DNA of 64,000 nt, from contig NC_008268.1 of assembly GCF_000014565.1 (NCBI RefSeq), positions 4,154,001 to 4,218,000 of the forward strand. Direction: 5' to 3'. This document shows, in pieces, positions 16,510 through 24,681 of this stretch. Every line of letters begins with the position of its first letter. Position 1 is the first letter of the stretch. This stretch comes from Rhodococcus jostii RHA1. Its GTDB lineage: Bacteria; Actinomycetota; Actinomycetes; Mycobacteriales; Mycobacteriaceae. Under the pieces are notes generated by a model. The model had not been told where the DNA came from, did not search any database, and saw only the letters and a program-made list of their open reading frames with translations. The position numbers were made by a program, and so were the translations under genes.

Positions 16510-17859
16510 ATGCCCACCGATTCGAACACACAACGCGCGGGCAAGCCCCGGGCCGCGCGCGCCTCGTTCGCGGCCGCCATCTCGACCTCACTCGAGTGGT
16601 ACGACTTCTTCATCTACGCGACCGCCGCCGCGCTCGTCTTCAACGCCACGTTCTTCGCGACCGACAGCCAGGTCGTCGCCGCCCTCAACTCGTTCGCCAC
16701 GGTGGCGGTCGGCTTCATCGCCCGGCCGATCGGCGGCGTCCTCGCCGGGCACTTCGGCGACAAGGTGGGGCGCAAACCGGTACTCGTCGCGGCCATCGTC
16801 ATGATGGCCGTCGCGACCTCGCTGATCGGCCTCGTGCCCAACACCCAGCTCGTGTGGCTCGCACCGACGATCCTCGTGACCCTGCGGATCTGCCAGGGCC
16901 TCGCCGTCGGAGCGCAATGGGGCGGTGCCGTCCTCCTCGCCACCGAGAACGCCCCCGCCGGACGTCGCGGGTTCTACGGCAGCTTCGCGCAGCTCGGCGT
17001 GCCCATCGGCGTCGTGCTCGGAAACGTCGTCTTCCTGGTCATCACAGCGGTATTCGACTCCGAGTCGTTCCTCGCGTGGGCGTGGCGCATCCCGTTCTGG
17101 ATCAGCCTCGTGATGCTTCCGGTCGCCTTCGTCATCCACCGCTACCTGGAGGAGACACCCGAGTTCCAGGAACTGTCGAAGAAGCTCGCCGAAGCTCCGG
17201 TCGCGCGGAAGTCGCCGATCCTGCAGGTGCTGCGCAACAATCCCGGCACCGTGCTCACCGCGGCCGGCGCGAACGCCATCGGCGTCATCTTCTTCTACAC
17301 GATGATCACAGGGTCCGTGCAGTTCGCCACCACGTACCTCGGGATCGAACGCTCAACTGTGCTCGGCTTCATCCTCGCCGCCTGCGTTCTGATGATTCCG
17401 CTGGTCCCGCTGGCCGGATACCTCTCCGACATCTACGGCCGGAAGCTGATCTTCGGAATCGGCACCGCCGGGATGCTGCTGTGGGGAATCCCCATGTGGC
17501 TCATGATCGGACACTCGAGCCAGGGCACGCTGTGGCCGTTCGCGCTCGCCGTCTTCGGCGCCGTGATCGTCATGTCGTTCCAGACCGGAACGCAGGGAAC
17601 GCTGTTCGCGGAACTGTTCCCGCCCGAGATCCGATTCTCCGGTGCCTCCCTCGGTTACCAGATCTCCGCCATCATCGGCGGCTTCTCACCGATGGTCATG
17701 GTGCTGCTCATCAACGGCGACGCGTCCAACGCCTGGCGCGTCGGCGCGTTCCTCGCCGGCGCCGGGGCGGTCGGGTTGCTCTGCCTCGTCACGATCGTCC
17801 GCAAGTACTCGAAGCCCGGCATCCAGCAGGCGGCCCGCCAGTCCACCGTGGCGGTGTGA
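16510..17859 (+). CDS. MFS transporter, metabolite:H+ symporter (MHS) family
   Basis: 449 aa from the ATG at 16510 (AGGAG seven bases upstream, overlapping the end of the synthetase gene region). Twelve spans; TM1 SLEWYDFFIYATAAALVF, motif A GHFGDKVGRKPVL, and RICQGLAVGAQWGGAVLL identify an MHS carrier. Last gene of the kinase/dehydrogenase/synthetase operon and probably imports its acid substrate. Followed by palindrome R2 copy 1. Confidence 0.9.
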   Translation: MPTDSNTQRAGKPRAARASFAAAISTSLEWYDFFIYATAAALVFNATFFATDSQVVAALNSFATVAVGFIARPIGGVLAGHFGDKVGRKPVLVAAIVMMAVATSLIGLVPNTQLVWLAPTILVTLRICQGLAVGAQWGGAVLLATENAPAGRRGFYGSFAQLGVPIGVVLGNVVFLVITAVFDSESFLAWAWRIPFWISLVMLPVAFVIHRYLEETPEFQELSKKLAEAPVARKSPILQVLRNNPGTVLTAAGANAIGVIFFYTMITGSVQFATTYLGIERSTVLGFILAACVLMIPLVPLAGYLSDIYGRKLIFGIGTAGMLLWGIPMWLMIGHSSQGTLWPFALAVFGAVIVMSFQTGTQGTLFAELFPPEIRFSGASLGYQISAIIGGFSPMVMVLLINGDASNAWRVGAFLAGAGAVGLLCLVTIVRKYSKPGIQQAARQSTVAV

Positions 17860-17865
17860 GGCGAC

Positions 17866-17904
17866 GTGAGTGGCAAAGTGTGCTGGCGCACGCTTTGCCC
17901 TCAC
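17866..17904. repeat. Palindromic intergenic element, family R2, copy 1
   Basis: GTGAGTGGCAAAGTG pairs with the reverse complement of CGCTTTGCCCTCAC around a short loop, between convergent genes. Followed by ACCTGGGGAT, as in copy 2 at 19416-19455. Probable bidirectional terminator. Confidence 0.75.
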
Positions 17905-17911
17905 CTGGGGA

Positions 17912-19396
17912 TCAGCGGGACAGCCGGCGCTGCCTCGCGTTGGCGGCGCCGACGAGCGCGCGCAGTGCCTGCGGCGCCCGCTTCGCGGTGCGCAGGATGG
18001 CCTGGTCGATCATCCCCAGCTTCGGCGCGAGTCGCGGAACGGTCCGGGGCGCGTGGTCCGCGTCGGTGAGGGAGTAGAGGGGCCAGCGGTCGGGCACGCC
18101 CTTGAGGTCGTGTTCCCCGGCGTCGGCGAACCGCAGTCCCGACCCCACCACGAGATCGCGCACGGTACGTGACACCAGCACTTCCCCGGCGCGGGCCGTC
18201 GCTCCGATGCGCGCGCCGATGTGGACGGTCATCCCGCTGACGTCGGGACCGTTGCGCTCGACCTGCCCCGTGTGGATGCCGGCCCGCACCTCGAGTCCGA
18301 GTTCGGCGGCGCCGTCGACGACCGCCCGCGCGCACCGGACCGCGGACGCGGGACCGTCGAAGATGCTGAAGGTGCCGTCGCCGGCGACGTTGAGGAGGCG
18401 ACCACCTGCCTTCTCGACCTCGTCGCGGACCTGCCACTCGTGCGCGGCCCGGAGGTCGCGGTAGGCGGCGTCGCCGATCCGCGCGAGCACCTCGGTGGAC
18501 CCGACGACGTCCGTGAACAGTACGGAGGCCAGGTATCGGCCGGCGTCGGATGCCGGGTGCCCACCGGTGGCCAACTGCTCGACGTGGTCGATGATCGGCT
18601 TCCACGCCTCCCCGAGCGACGCGCCGGGAGGCGACGGCGGCAACAGGTGGAAACTGCCGCCCGGGATGCGGTCCGCGACGTACTGCGCGGCGGCCACCGG
18701 CACCGGACTACCGGGGACCAGTATCGCCCGCGCCGGGCATTGGATGGACGGCAACGTGTCGGAGTAGTCGAGCCGGAAGATCCACTCCAGGTGGGCCTGT
18801 GCGACCGCAGGTGTCGCGGAACTGCGTTCGAGCATCGCCATCAGCCGACGGTTGAACGCCGAGTCCTCCCGGGGATCCCACAGGGGTACCGTGCCGCCCG
18901 ACCCCCAGTTCCGCGCGGCCGCTCGCCACCCGTCGACGAAGTTGTCGCGTTCGGCGTCGCTCCAGCCGGAGGGATCGTGGTCACCGCCCAGGAGGCGTTC
19001 TGCGAACGGCTGGATCAGGACGACGCCGGTGACCCGTTCCGGTGAGCGGGCGGCGACGAGTGCGACGGCACCGCTCCCGCTGGCCACCCCGACCAGCACG
19101 GCCTGCCGCATCCCAACCTCGTCCATGATCGCGACGATGTCGTCGGCCTGCTGCTCGAGTGTCGGCAGATGTTCGACCGGGTCGGACAACCCCAGCCCCC
19201 GCTGCTGGAAGTACACCGTGCGGGCAAACGTGCTGCCCCGTTCCATCAGGTAGTGGATCTGCGGGTCCGTCCACATGAGGTCGAGGTGCATGTTGATCTC
19301 GAACAGCCACACCACGTCGCGTTCACCCGCGCCCACCACCTGGTATGCCAGCGCATGTCCGTCCCGCTGCACGTAGCGGACTGCCGGTGGGTCCAT
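17912..19396 (-). CDS. Alpha/beta-hydrolase and class III adenylate/guanylate cyclase fusion
   Basis: 494 aa. Residues about 1-290 resemble an alpha/beta hydrolase (VGVASGSGAVALVAA nucleophile-elbow region), although the usual GxSxG Ser is embedded in GVASGSG. Residues about 305-480 are a class III cyclase catalytic domain: metal-binding ASVLFTDVVGSTE, NVAGDGTFSIF and GIHTGQVE, then VHIGARIGATARAGEVLVS. No membrane segment, so cytosolic. Mycobacteria contain the same fusion. A cAMP output tied to a small-molecule sensor is inferred. It lies downstream of the response regulator gene on the same strand, separated by palindrome R2 copy 2. Confidence 0.87.
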   Translation of the reverse strand: MDPPAVRYVQRDGHALAYQVVGAGERDVVWLFEINMHLDLMWTDPQIHYLMERGSTFARTVYFQQRGLGLSDPVEHLPTLEQQADDIVAIMDEVGMRQAVLVGVASGSGAVALVAARSPERVTGVVLIQPFAERLLGGDHDPSGWSDAERDNFVDGWRAAARNWGSGGTVPLWDPREDSAFNRRLMAMLERSSATPAVAQAHLEWIFRLDYSDTLPSIQCPARAILVPGSPVPVAAAQYVADRIPGGSFHLLPPSPPGASLGEAWKPIIDHVEQLATGGHPASDAGRYLASVLFTDVVGSTEVLARIGDAAYRDLRAAHEWQVRDEVEKAGGRLLNVAGDGTFSIFDGPASAVRCARAVVDGAAELGLEVRAGIHTGQVERNGPDVSGMTVHIGARIGATARAGEVLVSRTVRDLVVGSGLRFADAGEHDLKGVPDRWPLYSLTDADHAPRTVPRLAPKLGMIDQAILRTAKRAPQALRALVGAANARQRRLSR

Positions 19397-19415
19397 TTTC
19401 CCAGCGTAAACGCAT

Positions 19416-19455
19416 GTGAGTGGCAAAGTGGGCGTCCGCACACATTGCCACTCAC
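19416..19455. repeat. Palindromic intergenic element, family R2, copy 2
   Basis: Perfect 11-bp arms GTGAGTGGCAA and TTGCCACTCAC with an 18-base centre. The stop codon of the response regulator gene (19452-19454) lies inside the right arm. Same trailing ACCTGGGGAT as copy 1 at 17866-17904. Confidence 0.8.
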
Positions 19456-20075
19456 CTGGGGATGGTGCCCAACTCGCGGGCCCTGGCGATTGCGGAGGTC
19501 CGGGACTTGACGCCGAGTTTGCCGAAGATGTGGACGAGATGGGACTTCACGGTCGTCTCGGAGAGAAAGAGTTCCTTACCGATCTCCCGATTGGATCGCC
19601 CGGCAGCCACCAACGTCAGAACCTGGATCTCCCGTGGGCTGAGGCTGGTGGCAGGTCGGCGTACACGCGTCATCAGTTTCGACGCCACGGCGGGGGAGAG
19701 GACGCTGTCGCCGGCCGACGCCGCGCGAACGGCGGCGAGGAGTTCGGGCGGGGGAGTGTCCTTCAGGAGATACCCCGCGGCGCCGGCCGCGACCGCGTCG
19801 AGGATGTCGGCGTCCGTGTCGTAGTTGGTGACGACCAGCACGTGCGGTGGGTTCGGCAGAGACCGCAGGTTCCGGGTGGCGTCCACGCCCGAGGTGCCGG
19901 CGCCGAACCGGAGGTCCATGAGCACGAGGTCGACCGGAGTCGTCGCGCACAACGCCACGGCGGTGTCGGCGGTGGCAGCCTCGCCGACCACCTCGATGTC
20001 GTCCTCGTGCTCGAGGAGGGCGCGCAGGCCCGCGCGAACGATCGCGTGGTCGTCGGCGAGCAGTAGTCGGATCAT
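19452..20075 (-). CDS. NarL/FixJ-family response regulator
   Basis: 207 aa. Receiver domain with acidic pair D8/D9, phospho-acceptor D54 in LVLMDLRFG, and K104-like Lys in GYLLKDTPP. C-terminal LuxR HTH: LSPREIQVLTLVAAGRSNREIGKELF then SETTVKSHLVHIFGKLGV. Its start overlaps the stop of the sensor kinase by 4 bp (20072-20075). Probably controls the divergent ABC exporter at 21422-23169. Confidence 0.93.
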   Translation of the reverse strand: MIRLLLADDHAIVRAGLRALLEHEDDIEVVGEAATADTAVALCATTPVDLVLMDLRFGAGTSGVDATRNLRSLPNPPHVLVVTNYDTDADILDAVAAGAAGYLLKDTPPPELLAAVRAASAGDSVLSPAVASKLMTRVRRPATSLSPREIQVLTLVAAGRSNREIGKELFLSETTVKSHLVHIFGKLGVKSRTSAIARARELGTIPR

Positions 20076-21262
20076 GCGCCGACCTCGAGCGGGAAGGACA
20101 CCGCGACCGCGGTCAGTCCTGGTTCCGACTCGACCGACATCGACCCGTCGAGCAGCTCGACGCGACGGCGAATCGAATTCAGCCCGAACGCTTTCGACGG
20201 TTCACGGTCGAGGAGTTCGGCATCGAAGCCGATGCCGTCGTCGACGACGTCCAACCGGACCGCGTCCTCGTAGTAGGTGAGAGTGACCGCCATCCGGGAT
20301 GAATGCGCGTGCCGGACCACGTTCGACACCGCACCCTGTGCAATCCGCACCAACGCCGCCTCGACGGGCATCGGCAACCGCACCGGCTCCCCCTCGACCA
20401 CGGCAATGGTGTCGAACGTGTCGCTCCTCGCCTGCGTGCAGATCCGCGCGAGCGCGTCCGCGAGTGACTGCCCGTCGAGGACGGCGGGTGTGAGATCACC
20501 GATGAGCTGCCGGGTTTCGGCGAGGCTGTCGGCGGCCGTCTCCCGCGCCAATCGGATACGGTCCCGGGCGGGGTGGTCGGGGGCCGCGCGCTCGGCGGCG
20601 TGGAGCAGCATCTGAATGCTCGACAGATCCTGCGCGACGGTGTCGTGGATCTCGCGTGCGAGCCGCTCACGTTCGGCCAGGGAGCCGGCGGCACGTTCCT
20701 GCTCGGCGAGTTCGGCTCGGGTTCGGGTCAATTCGCCGATGAGGCGATCGCGTTCGACGGCCTCCCTGTACAACGCCCGGTAGCCGAGGCCGATCGCCAC
20801 CGCGACGCACGCACCGATCACCGGACCGACGACACCCGCGACGCTCCAGCCGCGGTGCATTCCGGTACCCACGACCGCCACGACGGTCGCGGCTGCGACC
20901 GCAAGGACTCCCCAGCGTCGCGGCAGCAGATGCAGGTACAGGAAGAACAGCCCGAACGCGAGATAGGCGGCGTCGGGGGCGAGGACCATCAGCGCCACCC
21001 ACAGTGCCGTCAGCGCTGCGAGCCACCACGTCCCGCGCAGCCGACGCGTCGCTCCCACCGCGTACACCGCGAGGAACGCCACCGACAGCACCACGATCGC
21101 CGGTGCCTGCGGTGCGTCCGGAAGGACGGCGCGCAAGATCACGACTGCAGTGAGCGCCGCGATCAGCGCATGCAGTCCCAATTGGAGTCCCGCGAACACG
21201 GGTGTGAGAGGGGAGCGGTGCACCCCGCCCAGCTTATCGACGCGAGCGAACCCGGCATCCAT
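20072..21262 (-). CDS. Sensor histidine kinase, NarL-type partner (HisKA_3)
   Basis: About 396 aa from ATG 21262; GTG 21223 is an equally possible start and neither has a strong ribosome site. Five to six hydrophobic segments over the first 170 residues form an integral membrane sensor with little extracytoplasmic sequence. Then comes a coiled coil (ERDRLIGELTRTRAELAEQE), the phospho-acceptor AREIHDTVAQDLSSIQ, and an HATPase_c domain with NVVRHAHSS and DDGIGF. The small-loop, all-membrane sensor design is typical of kinases linked to ABC exporters (LiaS/DesK-like). Confidence 0.9.
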   Translation of the reverse strand: MDAGFARVDKLGGVHRSPLTPVFAGLQLGLHALIAALTAVVILRAVLPDAPQAPAIVVLSVAFLAVYAVGATRRLRGTWWLAALTALWVALMVLAPDAAYLAFGLFFLYLHLLPRRWGVLAVAAATVVAVVGTGMHRGWSVAGVVGPVIGACVAVAIGLGYRALYREAVERDRLIGELTRTRAELAEQERAAGSLAERERLAREIHDTVAQDLSSIQMLLHAAERAAPDHPARDRIRLARETAADSLAETRQLIGDLTPAVLDGQSLADALARICTQARSDTFDTIAVVEGEPVRLPMPVEAALVRIAQGAVSNVVRHAHSSRMAVTLTYYEDAVRLDVVDDGIGFDAELLDREPSKAFGLNSIRRRVELLDGSMSVESEPGLTAVAVSFPLEVGA

Positions 21263-21421
21263 CGAAAGTCGGAACGCGCACCCGACCTTCGACCACCGAG
21301 AATTCCACCCCACGTGCGATGGAACCGTGTCGTGCCCGGGGCACGGTGAGTTCGGAGGCCGTGAGCGCCGCCCCGGCCCGTATCGACTGCGGCGCCGGTC
21401 GTGATCTGGAGAGGACCATCT

Positions 21422-22462
21422 GTGTTCGTCGCATCGAGAGACCTGCGTGCCGCGCGTGGTCGCTTCGCGCTGATATCCGTCGTCGTGGTGCTGATTGCGC
21501 TGCTCGTCACGTTTCTCAGCGGTCTCACGGCCGGACTGCGTCATCAGAACGTGTCCGTCGTGGAACGCATCGACGCGGAGTCGGTGGTCTTCGCCGCCTC
21601 CGCCGACGGTCCGTCGTTCGACGAGTCCGTGCTGACGTCCGAGCAGGTGGCCGTCTGGCGGCGGAGCGCCGACTCGGTGCAGCCGATCGGCGTCGGACGG
21701 GGCTCGGCGTCGGCAGTAGGAGGTCCGGCGAAGGGGGTGGCGCTAGTCGGCGCGGACGGCGGTGTGGGCGACCGTGCGCCGTCCGCGCCGGGAACCGTGA
21801 TCCTCGGGGCCGGCGCGGCGCGATCCCTCGGCGTCCGCGCCGGCGACAATCTCACCGTCGGCGACGTCACCTTCACCGTGACCGCAGTCCGCGGCGACGA
21901 CTGGTACGGCCACAGCCCGGCCGTGTGGATGACGCTCGCCGACTGGCAGCACGCGAACCCGCGTGGGGGTGCGGCGACGGTGCTCGCGGTGTCGGGCGGG
22001 GACGACGCCACGAACGCCGTCGCGGGGACGACCTCCCGAAGTGTGGCCGACTCCTTCTCCGCCATCGGCTCCTATGCCTCCGAGAACGGGTCGCTGACGT
22101 TGATGACGGTGATGCTGTTCGCGATCTCCGCGCTGGTGATCGGCGCGTTCTTCACGGTCTGGACCCTGCAGCGGACCCCCGATGTCGCGACGTTGAAGGC
22201 GCTCGGCGCGTCCACCGGGTCGCTCGTGCGGGACGCGCTCGGGCAGGCGCTCGTCGTCCTGCTCGCCGGCGTGAGTGTCGGTGTCGGGATCGCGGCGGTG
22301 GCCGGGTCGATGATCGGCGACGCGGTGCCGTTCGTGCTCGACATCTCCACCACTGCCCTGCCCGCCACCGCCCTCGTCGGGCTTGGCCTCGTCGGCGCCG
22401 CGTTCGCGCTCCGCTTCCTGTTCACCACCGACCCCCTCACCGCCCTCGGGAGCACACGATGA
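21422..22462 (+). CDS. FtsX/MacB-type ABC transporter permease
   Basis: 346 aa from GTG 21422, which GAGAGGA precedes. TM1 near residues 15-40, a large extracytoplasmic MacB-like core domain (about 45-215), then three further spans with the FtsX segment FAISALVIGAFFTVWTLQR and QRTPDVATLKALGAS. Such four-span permeases pair with a LolD/MacB-like ATPase. Overlaps the ATPase gene by 4 bp and is divergent from the two-component system, which probably regulates it. Cargo unknown; a lipoprotein, peptide or antibiotic-stress role is typical. Confidence 0.88.
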   Translation: MFVASRDLRAARGRFALISVVVVLIALLVTFLSGLTAGLRHQNVSVVERIDAESVVFAASADGPSFDESVLTSEQVAVWRRSADSVQPIGVGRGSASAVGGPAKGVALVGADGGVGDRAPSAPGTVILGAGAARSLGVRAGDNLTVGDVTFTVTAVRGDDWYGHSPAVWMTLADWQHANPRGGAATVLAVSGGDDATNAVAGTTSRSVADSFSAIGSYASENGSLTLMTVMLFAISALVIGAFFTVWTLQRTPDVATLKALGASTGSLVRDALGQALVVLLAGVSVGVGIAAVAGSMIGDAVPFVLDISTTALPATALVGLGLVGAAFALRFLFTTDPLTALGSTR

Positions 22463-23169
22463 CCACACCCGCCCTCACCCTCGACGACGTCACCCTCACC
22501 TACCCCGACGGCGCGGGACGTGTCACCGCCCTCGACTCGGTATCGCTGACCGTCGGCCGGGGTGAGATCGCCGCGATCACCGGTCCGTCCGGTTCCGGAA
22601 AGTCGACGCTCCTCGCGGTGGCGTCGACGCTGATCCGGCCCGACTCGGGCTCCGTCCGGCTGGGCGCCACCGAACTCACCGCGCTGAGCCGCCGCGAGGC
22701 GTCCACACTGCGCCGCGACCGGATCGGCATCGTGTTCCAGCAGTCCAACTTGGTGTCGTCGTTGACGGCCCTCGAACAACTGGAGGTGATGGCGCATCTC
22801 GGGCAGCGATTGTTCGTGCCGCGGCGGGCAGGGCGCGCGAAGGCTCGCGATCTGCTCGACGCCGTCGGCCTCGCAGACCACGCCGGGAAGAGGCCCGCGC
22901 AGTTGTCCGGTGGGCAGCGGCAGCGGGTGAACCTGGCCCGGGCGCTGATGAACGATCCGTCGCTGCTGGTCGTCGACGAGCCGACCAGCGCGCTCGACCA
23001 GGAACGCGGCGCCGCGATCATGGATCTGATCCTCGGTGTCGTGCGAGAGCGCGAGGTCGCAACGCTGCTGGTGACACACGACCACACGCATCTGTGCAGA
23101 ATGGATGCAGTCCACCGCGTAGTCGACGGCTCCCTCACCCGTGAGCACTTGTTAACCGCGGAAGGTTAA
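22459..23169 (+). CDS. ABC transporter ATP-binding protein, MacB/LolD type
   Basis: 236 aa. Walker A GPSGSGKST (42-50), Q-loop IVFQQSNLVSSL, signature QLSGGQRQRVNLARAL, Walker B SLLVVDEPTSALD, H-loop LLVTHD. Coupled to the permease by an ATGA overlap. The last residues (about TREHLLTAEG) and the stop codon are encoded by the left half of palindrome R3 at 23138-23183. Confidence 0.93.
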   Translation: MTTPALTLDDVTLTYPDGAGRVTALDSVSLTVGRGEIAAITGPSGSGKSTLLAVASTLIRPDSGSVRLGATELTALSRREASTLRRDRIGIVFQQSNLVSSLTALEQLEVMAHLGQRLFVPRRAGRAKARDLLDAVGLADHAGKRPAQLSGGQRQRVNLARALMNDPSLLVVDEPTSALDQERGAAIMDLILGVVREREVATLLVTHDHTHLCRMDAVHRVVDGSLTREHLLTAEG

Positions 23170-23183
23170 TAAGTACGCACAGG
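23138..23183. repeat. Palindromic intergenic element, family R3, intact copy
   Basis: Left arm CCCGTGAGCACTTGTTAACC and right arm GGTTAATAAGTACGCACAGG match at about 17 of 20 positions after reversal. The element covers the 3' end of the ABC ATPase gene. A second copy is split by an IS element (40417-40437 and 42237-42257). Probable terminator. Confidence 0.75.
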
Positions 23184-23245
23184 TGTGAACAACATGTTTC
23201 TTCCAAAGTCAAGGGTTGACGTTTCTCATGTGCGTGAGATTACAT

Positions 23246-23273
23246 CTTAGTGGTAAGCCTTTGAGGGCTTAAG
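23246..23273. promoter_or_regulatory. MarR-type operator, site A (before the MFS gene)
   Basis: CTTAGTGGTAAG, 4-base spacer, TGAGGGCTTAAG, ending 31 bp before the MFS start. Matches the consensus YTTAGYGCTAAR-n4-TGAGNNCTAAG drawn from five sites in this window (the others at 26321, 34643, 38204, 38715). Confidence 0.65.
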
Positions 23274-23304
23274 TAAATGCCTCGACCCGACCCTGAGGAT
23301 GCTC

Positions 23305-24681
23305 ATGACGACGGTATCGCCCGCCATGGCTGCCACAGCTGAGATGATCAGCGCCCGACTCGAACGCCTGCCGATGAGCAGGTGGCATATCAAGGCCCGC
23401 GTCATCGTCGGCGCCGTCACGTTCTTCGACGGCTTCGACCAGTTGATGATCGCGTACTCTCTCCCCGTCCTCATCCCCAAGTGGGGTCTGACCCCCGGCG
23501 ACATCGCCTGGGTGATCGCCATCGGCGGCATCGGCATGCTCGTCGGCGCCCTCGCCGGCGGCTGGTTCGCCGACCGCGTCGGCCGGCTCAACGTCATCAT
23601 TTTCTCGCTCGCGCTCTACGCAGTGATGAGCCTCGGCATGGCGTTCACCGACAGCCTGATGCTCTTCCTCGTCTTCCGATTCGTGCAGGGTATCGGCCTC
23701 GGCGCCGAGGTCCCGGTGGCAGCGAGCTACATCGGCGAGATCACCAAGGCCCACAAGCGTGGACGATTCGTGCTGCTCTACGAGGTGATCTTCCCGATCG
23801 GGCTCGTGATGTCGGCAATCGTGTCGGCGTGGGTGGTCCCGAACTACGGCTACAAGATCCTGTTCGCGCTCGGTGCGCTGCCCGTCGTGCTCCTGCCGCT
23901 GCTGTGGAAGCTGCCCGAGTCGCCGCGCTGGCTCGCGTCCCGTGGCCGCTACGAAGACGCGCACGATGCCATGACCCGCATCGAGAACGAGATCACCGGA
24001 AAGTACGGCAAGACGCTTCCGGCTCCGCAGCCGCTGCCCGCCGTCACCGTCGATCCCCGCCGCGGAACCTTCGCGGAGGCCTTCCGGGGTATCTACCTGC
24101 GTCGCACTCTCATGCTCGCGGCCATCTGGGGCTGCGCCTACTTCGTCAACTACGGCATCGCGTCCTGGCTGCCGACGCTGTACCGATCCGCATTCGACGT
24201 CAGCGTCGACACCGCCCTGCACTACAGCATCGTCACCAGCGTCGCCGGCCTGATCGGCTGCATCCTCGTCGCGTTCCTCATCGACAACCTCGGTCGCCGC
24301 ATCTGCATCACCGCGTCGATGGTCCTGTGCTCGTCGCTGCTCTTCCTGCTCGCCGCCTCCGGCGCCGACACCGCGACGAAGGTCCTGTTCTGGTCGGCCG
24401 GATCCGCGCTGTTCGTCTTCGCGGTCAACATGGCGCTCTACGTCTACACGGCGGAGCTGTACCCGACCCGGATGCGAGCCATCGGCTGCGCGATCGGCGG
24501 AGCGAGCGGACGCCTCGGCATCATCGTCGGTCCCCTCGCCGTCGGCGCCATCCTCGACGGGGGCGGCACACTCACCGTCGTCTTCGGAATGTTCGCCGCG
24601 GTCGCAATGATCGGTGCCCTCGTGGTCGGCTTCTTCGCCGTCGAAACCCGCGAAAAGACTCTCGAGGAGATCTCCCAGTGA
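23305..24681 (+). CDS. MFS transporter, probable aromatic or organic acid uptake
   Basis: 458 aa; ATG 23305 has TGAGGA six bases upstream (ATG 23299 is the alternative). Twelve spans. The N-terminus LPMSRWHIKARVIVGAVTFFDGFD is typical of the SV2/AAHS-like branch that includes niacin, benzoate and 4-hydroxybenzoate carriers. Motif A is GWFADRVGRLNVI and the post-TM6 segment PESPRWLASRGR. First gene of the MarR-type regulon and overlaps the ALDH gene by 4 bp, so it probably imports the substrate of the aromatic pathway. Confidence 0.9.
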   Translation: MTTVSPAMAATAEMISARLERLPMSRWHIKARVIVGAVTFFDGFDQLMIAYSLPVLIPKWGLTPGDIAWVIAIGGIGMLVGALAGGWFADRVGRLNVIIFSLALYAVMSLGMAFTDSLMLFLVFRFVQGIGLGAEVPVAASYIGEITKAHKRGRFVLLYEVIFPIGLVMSAIVSAWVVPNYGYKILFALGALPVVLLPLLWKLPESPRWLASRGRYEDAHDAMTRIENEITGKYGKTLPAPQPLPAVTVDPRRGTFAEAFRGIYLRRTLMLAAIWGCAYFVNYGIASWLPTLYRSAFDVSVDTALHYSIVTSVAGLIGCILVAFLIDNLGRRICITASMVLCSSLLFLLAASGADTATKVLFWSAGSALFVFAVNMALYVYTAELYPTRMRAIGCAIGGASGRLGIIVGPLAVGAILDGGGTLTVVFGMFAAVAMIGALVVGFFAVETREKTLEEISQ

